A stretch of 64,000 bases of DNA from Eutrigla gurnardus (GCA_963514095.1 OY741269.1:23241420-23305419); one strand, 5' to 3'. Shown: positions 45,601 through 60,700, counted from the first letter of the stretch. Numbers and translations are program-made. Notes: generated by a model from the sequence alone, not told the origin.

Positions 45601-48040
45601 CTCAGAGCCGACACAAAGAAAAATGCCAAAAACCACACAGTCAAAAGGCAGGGTTTACCCGACCTCTGATATGAGTAGCCATAGACATTCCCAGCACGCA
45701 CCTCTTCACAAAAGGAAACGGGGGAAGGAATCCCAGCTTCTTTTAACTCGGGGACCACTGGACCCCGGGTACAAAACAAGGCCACCAATAAAAATGAATG
45801 CCAAAAAGGAAGGAAAAAGGGGGAAAATGTGGAGGAAAAATAGCCATTGACATGTTGCGCCAGACTGAGAGAAAGTAGCATTGTTTGGATGGTTTTGTTT
45901 GCAACAGCAGGGGGGGGCTTCCAGCAAGGACCGAGGCACTTCATGTGCATCGTTCAACCGCTGAAAGAGCAAAGAGGGAGCCAAAACTCAGCCTGAACGG
46001 CTCGACGAGTCTTTGAAGTCAAATAAAGCCACCTCATCGATCACTGATTCAAAGGCCTTTTTTTCTTCTTCTCATTTCTCCGTTTCTCTCTTTTCACTCT
46101 TGGGAGGCTTTTGTTTATTGTACAAATGAACCTGGTTTAAGGCTCCTTCACTTCTCCTGAAAAAAAAAATAAACAGTCAACACACACATTCTCAGATGGA
46201 CTGGATTACATAAATCTGGCATTTCAGTGTGAAGGCTAGTCAACATGTAATGATTTACCCCAACCCTAAAACTAATGCACTACCTGAACCTACTTGAAAA
46301 TTGACCTTCAGTCTATAAAACCACTGTAATGTTGGACAAATCTGACTTAATATCCCCACCAGTTGTACGTCTTAACTATCCATATAGGTCTATTTTGCGA
46401 TGCTGTCAAAGGCTTGTTTGCATTCATAGTATTCACACGCATGAAACTGCTGCTGTGCTAGGAAACTGTTTTCCAATCTACAAATGAGACTCTCTTAAAG
46501 TTGAAGGTTGGATTGTATTTTTTAAAGATCTGTTACTAAAATTGTAAAACTCTCATTGTGATCGAGGTGTATCATTTACGACCGAGTACTTAACGCACCT
46601 TAGTTTTACGATGACAACTTACTGGTCATATGAGCCAAGGCTTTTGTGATATTTTTAGCATCGAGGAAACGATTAAGTGTTCTGACGACATCAAAAGTGT
46701 GTTGAACGTGGAAAGATGTAAGTTTTGAGGGAGGCTGGTAGTCGGGAATGTCAGAGGGCTTTAATGATGTGTTATATGATTTACTAAACCATCCTATGAA
46801 AATAAGCGGCTGCACCACTGCAGGAGCATGGTGACCTATTGGTAGGCAGTCAAAGAAGGAGAGTTATTAATATGATTGCAGTTGTTCGCATTTCTCTGTC
46901 ATCTGGATGTACCTTCTAAAAGTGTGATCTTTTCCTTAAATCGTTTTGTGAAGAAACACGATGTCATCCAGAAAGCATAGAACCATTGTTGGAATTGTAA
47001 CTACTTCAACACGTCTGGCAGCCAAGCCAGGTTTGAAACGTTTTTATTCATTTAAATATATCACAAATTTCAGAACACTAATCCAACAATGAAATAGCAC
47101 AACGTGGTGTCAACATTAAAATCAATAGACCAGGATCATTAGCCGCCATATTGTCTCTCGGTGCTGACAGTGGTCAGCCCATTGGGGGATTTTATTCAGT
47201 ACAACATGCAAAATCTGGTTTAACTTTGTCTACCTGTCCATCACATGGGGTAGAATACAAAATGCAGCTGTATAACCCTCAACCTAGAAGATCTCAAATC
47301 TGCTTCACAACCAGGTGAGAGGTGTATTTCCCTCCTGGTAATACTGCCAGATCCACCGTTAATGTAGGGGAATGATTCAGATGCATCGATCTGCAATATC
47401 ACAGTAACAGCGACCAAAGCAGAAAGTGAAAAAGGTAGAGCTGTGGGAAGAGGTCCGTGCATGCATCTCATCAGCAAATATGTTACTCAAAGCCGCAATC
47501 CTGGGCGAGGTGTGCTTGTTTGTCAAGGAGACATCATGGGAAGGTGGAGAGGAATTTGCTCTTTAAGAAATGAAATTTGTTTTAATCAAAATATTTTTCA
47601 CCGAAAATGGGTTTTCCGATAAAGAATGTGTTAAACAAACGTAAGGCGATTAAAAGTTGGGCATGCAAGCGGACCCACTTAGAGCTCATAGATTATCACT
47701 GCGGGTCTGGACTAACAGTTCTTCGGCACTGAAGGAAAATTCATTCCTTGTGCCATTGAGAGGAAAGACATAGGGCCATGATCTAATACTTTCCATGCTT
47801 TCTCTTTCAGAATACCCTCACAGGGCTGCCGCCGAAGATTTGACCAATTTTAGAAAAAGGCAAAATGTGACACCTGAAACACACAACAAGCCAATCGGAT
47901 GCATGGAATAAAAATAAATTTTCAGTGGCTTTGCCTTCAGGAAGCGCTCCTCAGCCCTTTGCCTATGACCTTGACTGGGCTCTTCACAGTTAATTGCTTA
48001 AGTCATGTTTTGGTAAACCTGAACCTCTAATCGCTCTTGC
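39641..48040. other. Gene-free stretch
   Basis: Short chance frames only. An (AATAA)n run at about 43435-43452. The 40680-40800 segment and the C-rich 42630-43030 segment are non-repetitive but have no recognisable product. Confidence 0.4.
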
Positions 48041-48073
48041 TCACTCTCTCTTTCTCTTTCTCTCTCTCTCTCT
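48041..48073. repeat. (CT)n-rich tract
   Basis: Pyrimidine repeat of CT and CTTT units. Confidence 0.8.
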
Positions 48074-50878
48074 GTTTCCACCCATCCCTTCTGTTTTTCG
48101 ATTTCCCCCTGCCTGTGGCTTCTCGCTCTCTTTCAATCTCTTCCCCTCTTCAGTGTTACTGCAGTTCTTGTGAGTGCCCCCCCACCCTCCTCCCCCGTTT
48201 CCGCTGGTGCGAGTTGTTGGTAGGAGAGCTCAGCCAAGGGTCACCGGTGTACTCTTGCTAGCTCCGTCCCTGTGCACCCTCTTTTAACTCTCTCTTCATC
48301 TTTTGCCGCAATCGTCCTAAAAGATCTGAGCGATTTCACCCTCAATCACCAGCAGCCGAGCTACTCGGGACTACACACACACATCCTCCGACTTGTGCGA
48401 CACATCCGTACAGGTGACAAAACCACCCAATGGTTTTTTTTTTTGGACCAACAACCAAGTCTTCTCGAGTGTTCACAGGGAGCCACATCAAGCCTCTCCT
48501 GTTAAAGATCAAGAAAGTAATCGTTGTAGCACTCAAAGATCAAAGTTGGGATTAGATTTTCATGGGAAACCATTTAAGGTTTGAGCCCTTAAGAACTCCA
48601 ATTCATCCTTGGAAGCCAGGTGCTATGAAAATGGTTTGGACAGAAACGTCTCATGAAGACGAATATTTGATAGTATCTGGCATGCTGCCCTTGCATTGTT
48701 TATATATAGACACTTGTGCCAATGTCAAACTGGAGTAAAGTATTTGTTGTATAGACTCTGTTATCATATGAAGTCATTTAAACTCTTTGAATGGCACATT
48801 TTAGTATGATAGAGAGTCAGGCTCGGTCATGGGAAATGTTAACTAATGTTGCTGTTATTGACTTTGAGGCAACAAACACAAGCTTTCCAAAAACATGCCA
48901 CTGTGAGACTTGGATTAAACATTGCTTGGGCGCTGCCGGTTGTGGTTTGATTTAGTCCCCATCTGCTGCCAGATGGCTGGGAATCACCATATGGGTAAAT
49001 ACGATGAAATCTGGAAAGTTTAGACAACCACTTAGAGATGTTTAAAGGTCAATTTCAAATACTTTTCCGAGACAATCTACCTGAGGCTATCGGAGTTGTC
49101 CTTATGCCGTTAAATATCAGCCATCTGGCAACATTAAGCAACGTGATTGTAGAGGGGGAGAAGAAAATAAAGTTTCCTTCTATTTGTGAAATTGAAAGGT
49201 TTCATTTCCACGGTTGATGCTTGAATGCTTAAACGTCAGAGCTAACTGGCCCTATGTCAACGGCCACTTTTGGATTTGCATGTTTGTTTATCCTAAATAT
49301 TATCCTAATATTTTTTTTGTCTCTATAATCTTTTAATTTATGTCATGGTATTCAGGAAGATGAGGTGTCTGTTATTCTTCAGCTATAAAACACATTTTAA
49401 TTCTCTATTGTCATTTACATTTAGTCATGAGGCTGAAAATCTCTGCATTTCGTGTCATTAACATGACTTCCATTTCCCTCAACTTATGACTTATTAACTC
49501 ATTAACTTCCACTTACGATATTGTTAAAGAAGTTAAAGAAGAAAGAAATGACTCGTGCATTTATTGTCTGAACAGTGAAGTCCACTGTTTGACTGATCTG
49601 GAGCCAGTAGATCAGTACAAGTGTGACAGGTCTCATTGATGGAACACTTGCCACCCATCTAGACCACCAAGTGAATCTGATGCGTATTTCACTTCTTGCA
49701 CCTCTCACAGTTACACTCATTTTAATCTACACAGCTGTCTGCTGCAGCTCCTTGCAACTCAACTAGAGTTCAGCGTCATGTTGAATGTTTAATACCTAAT
49801 TCCACTGAACAGAAACTGTAATGTTACTTCCATTACCTGTTTTATTGCACCCTCTGTTACGGGGTTAGGGTTTAGCATTGTACTTTACCTTTGCTGCACA
49901 TAAATGTCAATGCAGGAGGTGTGACTATTTATTGCTGTAGCTTTTTACAAAAGTGCTTGTATTTTCTAGGTGGGATGGGGATTGAGGAGGTAGGTTTTTT
50001 ATACTTTATTTACATTAAATTGTTATTTATGTATTGTTCCATCAACCTGCCCAGGGACTACAGGTGGAAAATAGCATTTTGCTAAAACCTGGTGTAATGC
50101 ATCTATCCTCGTTTTATATAAGCCTAATGTTTTATTGTACACTGTCCCTGTTTAAATAAATAAGATACAACAACAACCTCTGGTAGCCAAACACAATGAA
50201 GGACTCCCAGGCGGCTAACAGCTAACTAGCTCTCTTCTTACCAACATGAGAAGAAACATTCCACATGAATGCAAATGCAAACTCCTAACCAACAAAAGTC
50301 GCCACTGTGAAATCCGACTGAACAATCATCTGATGACGACAGCGGAGCTGGATCACTTGTCAGAGGATCGGACGCTTCTCTAATGTGACGGCTTCTCCTT
50401 TGTCTCCCCTTCTGCCTGGCCTGCTTGTGTGTTTTTTGTACTCCCTCGGTAGAAAGTAGGCTGGCTAAATCATTAGAGACGTGGTTCAGGGCTGATGAGA
50501 TTGGAGCTCTGTAACGCTGGTCAGATAATGTTGCTTCTCTGTGATCCAGCATTGTTTCCTGGGTCTGGTACAACCTCTGCATCACTGATTTTACAGACTT
50601 TTGATCATTGACTTGTTTCTATAAAGAGTTTCGGTTAAAACATTAGGTACCATTTCATAAAACTAAAAAATGTTCCTTGTGTCCTCTTTTCCTGCATCCC
50701 TGCCTCACGTTTTTTCGGCGGGAAGAAACGTTTGTAACTGAGGGAAACGTGTCACATCAGTATTAGACATATCACTGTTCATGAGGTTCAACGTAGCTGT
50801 AGATTCAGTCTGTTGGGTCAGTACACATCTAGACCTATAGAAGTCTTGTGTCCCTGACAAAGTGGTTTCACAGGGTGA

Positions 50879-50880
<2 letters not shown>
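48074..50880. other. Gene-free stretch
   Basis: No exon-like frames or recognised repeat. Confidence 0.35.

Positions 50881-50934
<54 letters not shown>
50881..50934. repeat. (GT)n microsatellite
   Basis: About 27 GT units. Confidence 0.93.
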
Positions 50935-50939
<5 letters not shown>

Positions 50940-51178
50940 GTGGTGTAATCAGTATACCAGGGCCCTAATGGCTCACATCTGTTTGAAGCAGACTTCAAAA
51001 CATGAACCCCTCAAAAGTCATCCACTAATGTGAGAAGGCTAACTGAGGTCTTACCTAATGCCTGGTGTTCTTGCAATATATAGTCTTGTGATAGAAATAT
51101 ACAGACATTTATTTGTGACATTTATCAATATTTAATTTGCAACAACATTACTAAGCATGTATAGGCCAATATTGCATG

Positions 51179-51180
<2 letters not shown>

Positions 51181-51219
<39 letters not shown>

Positions 51220-51221
51220 TG
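51181..51221. repeat. (GT)n microsatellite
   Basis: About 20 GT units with one TATG break. Confidence 0.9.
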
Positions 51222-54200
51222 GCCGCTGGACCTCCATCTTCTATTTTCAGTCTGTGGGGATACACTTGCTTTGGCCATGATTTCATACTAACTGGCAGGA
51301 AATCAAACAGTTTACGATAACGTCTGTAACCGCCGCTTTAACACTGCGAAAGAGATTAAGGGTATTTCAGTGTTGTTTTTTGATAAGATTGCAGTACGTG
51401 CGTTATCCTGCATCTCTTTTGGCTGACAATTCTAAAAAAGCAGGTTTGATGAGGAGCGCTTAGTTGATTAAGAAAGGAGGGAAAAAAACCTGGTCTTGAT
51501 TACACACACATACAGCTACATGATAAATACACTCATGCATACGCACGTAGCACATGATTATGTACAGGGCTTTTAAAAAAATATATATTTCTGCAGCCGA
51601 TGTTCTTTAATCAAACGGACAACACAGTCGTGTTTGAAGTCTGTGAATGATATTTTGATTGTTTTTGTTTTGTTTTATTTCATATTTTATTTAATTGTTT
51701 AAATAATTACTTGCCATGGAGTTCAAAATAAATAAACTGAACTGAACAAATAAAACAGAAGTTTCAAAGTAAAAGTCTCTATGCCGGTCCTATAATTGCT
51801 TATGATAACTGTCAATATTTACTCATATTCTCTACACATATTGTGTTATATATTGGAGCATTATGTTTTTTGACATAGAAATGATTCTCAATTCTCAACA
51901 GGGATCAATAAAGTATTTCTGATTAGTAGTGTGCTATGTACACACTGTGTAGTCGATTGAGATGGGGGACATTTTGAACGGGCGCTGCACTTGTCTTCAA
52001 TTAAAAACAAATAAATCATCATACTTAATGTTCATGGCGTTTATGAGCGACCCATTACATCAAGATATTTATGCCCTGTTTCCATCAGCTTTGAGCACTG
52101 CCATCATCGGATGGAAGCATATAGATGTTTCAATTAGTAATTCACACCTCTGCGCCTTCCAAAAATGCAGTCACACCATCCAAAAGTCATTAAATCAATC
52201 CGAGGAACTTGGCAACAGCGGCACAACTGTTAAATATTACACTTGCTCTTGGAAAAACTGTTTATTCCCTTCCAGGGTGAAATCCAGTCCAGCATGACAA
52301 CTGACAAACTTTTTGGAGAACTGTGTGTGAAGTTTCAGCGGGGGATGGTTTATGTATTACTTTGTGAAGGTGTATGGGGGACATTCACCTTTTAAAAGGG
52401 ATTTAAATGTAAATGCAGTGTGGGTAATTTGCATTGTTCTGCAGCCTGCCCACAAATAGAAGTCGAGTTGGACTCGATGGATGCCAACCCATGCAAAAAC
52501 AATCAGCAGGAATAATTAGTTATTGCGATTGGCCCCCAGTAATGGGTGCTTAGTTAAGGGATAAGCAGTATTCTGGGATTATATGCACTCTATACACACA
52601 TGACATTAAATTAGCATAACAGATTCCTGTATAAAGTTAAATTACGCATACTAATTAATAATATCTACCGTACGACCAAAAAGTAAATAGTAGTAGATTA
52701 CTTATATACCAGCTATCCATTCTGACATTTCTTTCTATTTCATATTTACATTCACACTCATTATCTTAGCTCATCATCTTATCGCCAAAATATTAAAAAC
52801 ATTTTCTTGAGGTGGTAGATGAGTTAAAGTAAAGTCATTGTCAAAAGTTCCAATGTTTGCTGCTATACGAAGGTGTTATTTAACACATACTTCAGCCAAT
52901 GAGGTCCTCTTGTGATGGGCACAACTCAGAACTCAGCTTCCAGTCCTACAAAATGAAGAGAAAAAGGGCAATAAACCAAATATTCTAACTCATGCACATT
53001 GCATTCATTCCATCATCCCTATGCAATTTAAATTAGCAAAATATGGAAACCTAACAGAATCCGTCCGTCCTCTATCATCATCACACATTCACATGCATCC
53101 TCTTTTGTCCATCGTAATGAAGCGGTTGGGTGGCAACAGCTAACAATGGTGGCGGTGGGAGGTTTAATGCCCGGACAACAATGACCGGCGCGGCACGTTG
53201 ACCCTTATCATACACAAACACACACGAGGGGGTGTGCTCTGTCACAGGAGCAGCCCTCTCAGACGTCGCCGTGACGACATCCCCACTTTACCATTTGTCG
53301 TGGGAGTGATGTATGATCTCAGGGGGGGGAACACCTTTTCTGAATCTTTCTGACAAATTGGTAGCAAAAGGTAGGATAGAAATGTAGGAGTAGGTTCACC
53401 CCACACTTTTTAATATGAAGTTTTGTTAGACGTGTGTGAATTAGCAATCTCTCCTATTCCTGATTCACTAAGCTCCTCAATGTTGCCCTTGCAGCCATTT
53501 ACCTCAGCAGTCTCTAGGGGGGGTCTGTGGATGGCAATGCCTTGGATTTATTCGGGGGACTTGACTATTATTCATCCTCGCTCATTCCAGATAGGCAGCC
53601 TTTTAAAGGTTAATTGCACTGGCTAATTGCTCTCCCTTCCCCCCTTGCTAATGAGGGCTCACTCTTCGATGATGTCATTGAGTGGCTGAACCAAAATACC
53701 TCTCCAACTACTTTGGCCATGTCTCCTCACTTCAGAAGGGCATGGCAGCGTGTAATCTGTATCGCTGCGGAGAAGCAGCCTCTAGCACATGTGAGCAAAA
53801 GGCCATGCAAGTGAAAAACTGTTTTTCCCCTATCGTTTAGTTGAATGGATTGCCTCGAAGAAAGGTCTTGATGACATTTAAAACAGCAAAGTACCATCGC
53901 TCACGATGACAAAGGAAAAATATCATCATCATCTGCAACTTTGACAGCGCAGACGCACAGTGACTGGGACATTTTAAGATTTAGAACTATTATAAAACAG
54001 ATTTGGGGATTTTTGCAGCATGACTCAGTGAGAGTTTATCAGCAGCAGACAGCGTGCCTTTTCAAATTTCATATTTTTATATTTCAACCCCTACTCCATC
54101 CCACTGTGAAAAGGCTAACCTCATAGAGAAGGGTTGAATTGTGTTTCCAAAAAGTCTTAAAAACACAATGACAAACAAACAAATTAATCATGAAATATGT

Positions 54201-56046
54201 CTGGAACAAAAAGTGAATACCTGTTTTAAAAACACCAGATGATAATGTCAAACGTACCGATACAACATGCATGCTCATAGTCATTACATTATTCTTAATA
54301 TTTAAGTATCCTATTCATAAGAATGTAATACAAACACCATATAGAAAATGCATTTTGTTACGTTGAATCGTCAAAATCAACAGTATGTTTCATATCTATG
54401 TAACTTTCCTTCTTTCTTAGACAGCATCTGACCTAATCAACCCCCTCAGTGAGCTCCTCCTGTTTGATTGTGCTTGACGTGTCAAGACTTAGACCATTAT
54501 GAAACCAAGCTCCATTTGCCTGAATCTCAGTACCCCAACAAGGCCGGAGACCAACCCCCAACCAACCCCCTCCCATCTATCTCCACTTCACATCCTGGAG
54601 TTGAAAAAGTGCAGTAGTCACTACAGGCAGATAAACGTCGGAGAGAATGTTCTTCGCCTTACCTGGGAGTCTCCCAAAAACTAAGTACACTCCCCTTGTG
54701 ATGCATTCATGTAATGAGAAAATGAATGTGCTCAGCAAAAACATACCCAGAGTAAAAAATAGGGAATAACGCCACCTGATATTAAACGTGCACGGCTCCA
54801 CGAGACCAGTTATGCAGGTACTTCATGGGAAATGAGTATGCAGTATCCATTTATGATGGCCATAAAAAGGAGTGAACCCTGATGGGCTTTCTCCACTTGA
54901 GGATGATTTTAGCCCCCCCATTACTACACGCCACATTTATCGCCCAAGACAACTGCGCCTCCTCCGGCATCAGGCATCAGGGGGGGGTCCAGTGCCTGGG
55001 AGTTCACGTTTGCTCTCTGCTAATGTCAACGAGTCCATCAACAGCCACGTGTCCACTTTCGAGTGTCTGAGCAGCCTATTAATTCAGAGACTTATTGGAT
55101 TAGAGTATCAGCTAAATGCCCAAGATGGGAATGGATGGTGGCAGGTTGGAAGAGTTTGGACATCAAACCTGTCCTTACTGCCACCAGTCAGCCGACTATG
55201 TCCTGGAGGTCAACCAAACAGTACATTTAGAGTAAAAGGATACATTTTTATAAGCAGTTTCGGACTTACTCCAGCCCAATGCATTGCCTTATCATCTCTC
55301 ATCTCTGAAGACTGAACTGTTGCCGCGGGTTTGACTCTGTTGTACAAAGTTCTCATGGTGGGAATCGAAATGAATCACAGCTGCAAGTTTACAATGAAAT
55401 TAAACCAGCACGTGATGAGTACAGTTTGTTCTCATCTTAAAGTGCATCATCTACATCTGACTCAGTGAGCTGGGTATCATCTAACTCTAGCTGGGTATCG
55501 GAAATAAACCGCTCTTAATGTGGTGAGGCGGTCGCAAATTGAAATGTCTGCTTCGCGGAGGGTCAACCTGTTGAGATTTGACAGACTTAGTGCATTGTTG
55601 ATGTATGAATGAAGAACGTTTAAACAGCTTTGTGGGTTACGCAGACTCTTTACCGGCAAAGAACATTTTGATGTTGAGAATTAAATTTGAGTTTGACGTC
55701 TCAAAGTGAGAATATACAACATGGCTGACTAATTCCCGAGCAAGACGAGCGTCATCAGTTCTACTGTGCGTCACAATCGCACGTAAATCAAATCAATATG
55801 TCTGTTTCTTGTAACTCCTAGATTCGTGTTTTTTCACATCTCTTGGAAAATAAATCCAAGACTCAAGGTCAGAACAATGCTTTCAGGTAAGGTCAAAAAT
55901 GGATTATTCACAAATTTCAACTTGAGGCCAATCTTTTCGGGTACTTTTATGTTGTAATATTGACGTGTTTTTGCAAAGTTGAATTCTCTGAAATAATACA
56001 CACCTCGTTTACATGTAAGCAGACATGTATTTAACAATAATTAGGC
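51222..56046. other. Gene-free stretch
   Basis: AACAGGGATCAATAAAGTAT at about 51896-51915 resembles a LINE/SINE tail. 53440-53720 is repeat-free and holds TAAT-core motifs (possible regulatory block). A 147-codon open frame at 54872-55315 has no recognisable domain. Confidence 0.35.
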
Positions 56047-56433
56047 CAGAGTTCATCAACAGGGGGTCCGGGACCCCTAGGGGGTCCATAGACTTACTGC
56101 AGCGGGTCCCGGAAATTATACCCCAGACTTATTTTCTTCCAAAAATGTCCAAAAATACACCTTAACATGAATACAACCTTTATTAAGCAATATGAATCTT
56201 CCTGAAATGCCAATATAGAATACAAATATGAATCTGTCAACAATTATTATTTTAATGTCTTAGCATTGTATACATACATCATTACAAAGTAGGCTACTGT
56301 TATACATGGCACTATAGGCAGCACTACACATTATTATTGGCCCGGTTTAATAAGCGACACATATAGGGTGGTCCCTCCACTTAGTCATTATAAGCCTTGG
56401 GGGTCCTTGGCTTAAAAATGTTGAAGACCTCTG
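56047..56433. mobile_element. hAT-type non-autonomous element, copy 2 (uninterrupted)
   Basis: 387 bp. Ends CAGAGTTCATCAACAGGG and GTTGAAGACCTCTG; flanked by AATTAGGC and GATTAGGC (7 of 8 identical), a hAT-type target duplication. The interior matches copy 1 including GTATACATACATSATTACAA. It lacks the SINE found in copy 1. Confidence 0.78.
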
Positions 56434-57466
56434 GATTAGGCTGAAAAGTACAATAGTTTCTTGATGGTAGTTTGTGTGATAGATGTTCATAACCTTAACG
56501 AACCGATCAACTTTGAGCATGACGTCGTCACGTATGACTACTCTGGCTACAAGTCCAAATAAGCAAATACTTCCTAGTTCTTCACAAAATTTTTCCACAC
56601 GTCAGACATCGGCCACGTTACATACAGCAATCAACAAAACAATAATGAACCGCACAGCTGCAAATGACACCCCAAAATCAAGAAATCTATTAAACGTGAC
56701 AGTGGCCGTATTATTGTACAAGCGGTCCGGTGTTTTACCAACAGACCCTCCCAGTAAAACCAACACGATCAAAACGGCAGAAAGGGGTCATGTGGACAGG
56801 TTCCAAAACATTGTTAGCACCGGCCTGCCACTGTTTCAAAAGCTCTCTGAGATTAGATTGGGCAGGTAACTCCATGGAAACACATGATGAGGTTCTGGGG
56901 CCGTGGGGTTAGGAAAAGGTAACATTGCAACTGGAAACCCGATGTGACCAAAAGTTAAGACCTGTGAAGTTTTTTCCCAGGGAGGGAACAGGATGGGAAT
57001 GGCAGAGATGGCCTATTATTGCTATAAATCCCCCAAACACAGCGTAGGAAATGATTTATGTGCATAAATCTGCCTAGTGGGGAAAAAGATGGCGGATCGC
57101 GTTACGGTGTCTGTGTTTGTGCATCTGGGGTTCACGGGTGGTGCGTAACAGATCCCAGTGTACACACCTAACGTTTTGCATGGGTTGGCAGAGACATCTC
57201 TCACATCATCAGATCATTTGTCCCGCCCATACAGTGATTAGTTAAAGCACCCTAAAGTTATGGAGAAAAGACACACGTTTTTTGATGCAACATTTCATGT
57301 AAGTTCAGACATAATATCATATGGTTGAGAGCCTCTCAGGAACAGAATAGACTAGAAAAGGGTCATACAATGTCAGATGTCAGATTAGGATACGGGGTTG
57401 CCTGAGGCTAAAGAGTTAAGACAAGTTATGATTTTTACAATGATTACAAAAGTATGAAACCGTATG
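56434..57466. other. Gene-free stretch
   Basis: A 128-codon frame at 56483-56869 shows no family likeness. No repeats recognised. Confidence 0.35.
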
Positions 57467-57731
57467 TTAAAGCTATGGTCTACATTCTGAAAATCAGTTG
57501 AACCCCCCCAACCAAACCCCTCCCCTCAGTGTTCCACGATTCGACGAGGCGGGTGTGGGAGGGGACGGGGCGGGATGACAAGGTTAGGGGAGACGAGGGG
57601 ATTGGATGGAGGGTACGAGCCAATGGGAGCCTTCCGGAGCAACGGCTCCCATTGGTCAATTTCTATGCAGGCCTACGGCTGATAGACTGAATGGATTTTC
57701 TTTTATTCCAAATCGTAGACCATAGCTCTAA
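57467..57731. mobile_element. Short inverted-repeat MITE with internal CCAAT palindrome
   Basis: Left terminus TTAAAGCTATGGTCTAC and right terminus GTAGACCATAGCTCTAA are inverted copies (16 of 17). The interior is unusually GC-rich for this region (GAGGCGGGTGTGGGAGGGG) and includes a perfect 12 bp inverted repeat at 57620-57631 and 57644-57655. No coding capacity. Confidence 0.7.
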
Positions 57732-60700
57732 GTCTCGTGTTTGGAATTCTCTGTTGTAAATCTTTTTAATTTTTTTTTCAATTTTATTTCCAGTGGTAAT
57801 TATTCTTTGCCTGCTCATTTTACGGTTTGGGTCTTATTTCAACAACAAGGTGCTATATCAAATAAACGTATTATAAAAGCTTTTCAATGGATAACTATGC
57901 AGGCTCCTTTTTTACCAGTCCTCCATTTCTATTCACTCGGTCTTTGCAAAGAAAAAGTGCCTTAAACACAACTGTTACATTACATCACCCTCATATTATT
58001 GCCTTTCATCTCGCTAATTCACATGGATACAAGTCTTTCAAGGATGTGGAGTGCACCTGTGTGTCACATGATTTAGTTCCCATGTTTTTGAAGGCAAGTA
58101 TGAAAAAGAGTTCCCCTTTCATGCAAGTTTGCAGCTATCTAGAATCTACTTCATATCCAGTCCTAAAACTTTGTTCTTACAAAATGTTCCCTTGGTTGGT
58201 GCCATTGCTTAAAGCAGTGACTCTCAGATCTCGCACCAACAACCACACGATGTTAAGTGATGAAGTGCCATTTTGCCCCCTTTCCTCATATCCTGCCAAA
58301 CTACAAATACCTCTTTTTAAAGTAGAGTGATATCTGGGCCACCTAGGTGAAAGCAAACATCATCCATGGAAACATACATAGCCTCCTTACACTGCACAAA
58401 ACTCGCGGCTAGATTCACACGACATAATAGAGGGCAGGAGCTTCAGGGAATGGACAATAAGTCAGAAGAGGTCTGAATTAGGTCTGAACTAAATAACTAG
58501 TTCCACAAACCATAAGAGGCCATTCTACTAATCATCGTCCAATATGGTCTCCCTCTTAGTGAAAGGGATGACGATGATTAATCTGAGGTAAGTGGCCGTA
58601 ATTTAGTGATGAAAAGAACCAGCTGAGGTCATTCTTCAACTTCTATGGTGGAAGAAAGCATCTCCACAGGTCCCCATGGCTATGTGACACCATCCTTCCA
58701 TCCAATTCTCTTTTATTTCGCATTGCCATCCTTCCCTGCTGCTTCGGTGAGACAAAGTAGGGAAAATAAAGCCATCATTAGATTGTGATCAGATGTAAAT
58801 CCTTAAAGAGGGGATAAATAACTTAGCCTACATTATGCAAATGTCATGTGGGGGGGGGATAAGCCATTTGTGTATAATGGGCCTCATTGAAAAGGAAGAA
58901 ATTAAGGTGCAAAACAACTCTGTTGCCTTCAAGCTCAAAAGCTGTGAGAATACATCCATTAAATATGTTTTCCTCATAATGTTATATTAAAAAAATATCT
59001 TATCCTAATGTGTTTCATCCAGCGAAAGAATGAGCAAGACATTTACATCCCAGTACGAAACACACCGTAGCTTCAGGCGTTGCTGAAGTGACTTTTGGGT
59101 GTGTAGTCTTTCTAATTACGTGTTTTCACAATCTTATACTTACACATTTATATGACAAAGTGGCTTTCTTGAATTATCTTCTAAATTAAAAGAAACGTCA
59201 TATGTGTAATTGACGGCACAATTGAAACGGGTTAAAAGAAGTATTTTTTCCTCGCCCTTGACTACCGTACATACAGTAGATGTTCCCAAATAAGGTCCCA
59301 TGGGAAGACGGGAAGGGGGGTGTGGTTTAGCCTTTCTCTGTAGTAGGTGGTTTTGAATACTGCCTGAGTTTAGGTGGACACTATCGTGATTAGTCTAACA
59401 AAAGAAAAGGAAACCTTTTTCCCCTCTTACACCAGAATGATGTGTGAAGCCAGACCTTTCTATGGCGCTGACTCAGCGCTGTGGAGAGGTCTTGCTATGC
59501 GAGACTATACCCCCAAAGTAAATAACTAAAGGATCCAGACTGTTAAACGGATCGTCAGTAAATCCATCATCCTGTAAATGTTAGATCATCTGCAATGTCA
59601 TCTTTTAAACAAATGCGTGCTGTTATTTATCAGTCGCTATGTAAGATGAAATGTGGCGCGAAGGGTCTTATTATTCAACATCGCTTTGATAATTACTCAC
59701 AGTTTCCCCCCTCAAGATCATCACAGCACAAATACACAAACAGTACACAAAAACCTCAACCAAGACAACCGTTTCTCAGCGTTGCTAACCAGCATCCACA
59801 AAAGAAGAAGAAGAAAAAACAAAACAACAAAGTATCTCCTCTGTTTGTGTCAGCGAGCCAACCCCCGTGATTGGATGTGTTCTCATTGCGGTATTAAGTG
59901 CAAGTGATCGCTGGTGGTCGGGGGTTTTTTTCAACATATCCCACATTGGAAATATTCAGACGCTACTTCAAACATTTGTGTTTAGCAAACACAGAATGAG
60001 CTCACAGACATCGGAGGGAAGGAGTGAAAGCAAATACAAGAACTGATGAGAAAATAGTAGCACAGCATAAAGATGATCAAATAAATTGACTTAACCTGTC
60101 GAGGAGAACATGGTTAACGTCTGGAGTAATCTACAAAATCAAATAAACCAAACAATTCCTCTGTAATAATATTAGCAGCAGGGAGGACGTATGACATCTT
60201 CCTATGTCTGCAAATGCTTTCGAATTCATTCACTCAATACAAATATGTGTATGAATGCATTTCTAGAAAAATATGTTTATCACGTAAAATGAAATCCTAA
60301 ATGAATTACCATGCTGTTGAAATGAGAAAGGTTTGTTTCCTCCTGTAAGCCAATCACGTTGATTAATAATAAAACAAGACACTGTTTAACACAGAGCCCT
60401 GCTCTATTAGGCTCCTGGTCCCCGTGAAAGGAGCTTTAATTAATGACTTCACATGCTGTTATCGATGGCTCCCGGGGGTTTGTTATTTCCGTGGCCCGGT
60501 TTGACATAAATAATTCTGACAGTGTTTAACTTGTCGTTGAAAATCACCTTTGACGGCACCAGGCAGAACCTGCATCTCCTCCCCCCCAAAAAATATGAGG
60601 TGATCCTCATAGAGACAAGAATAAATATTGCATTTAGGCCTTGTTAACTCATAAAGTCAAATATTTAAAAGTGTATGATGATCTTTACAGGATTAGAGTG

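Noticed and set aside
54872..55315. 147-codon plus-strand frame as a gene
   Set aside because: No recognisable domain, signal or splice context; composition like surrounding intergenic DNA.
57887..58330. 147-codon plus-strand frame as a gene
   Set aside because: No domain or homology recognised; AT-rich intergenic setting with overlapping frames.
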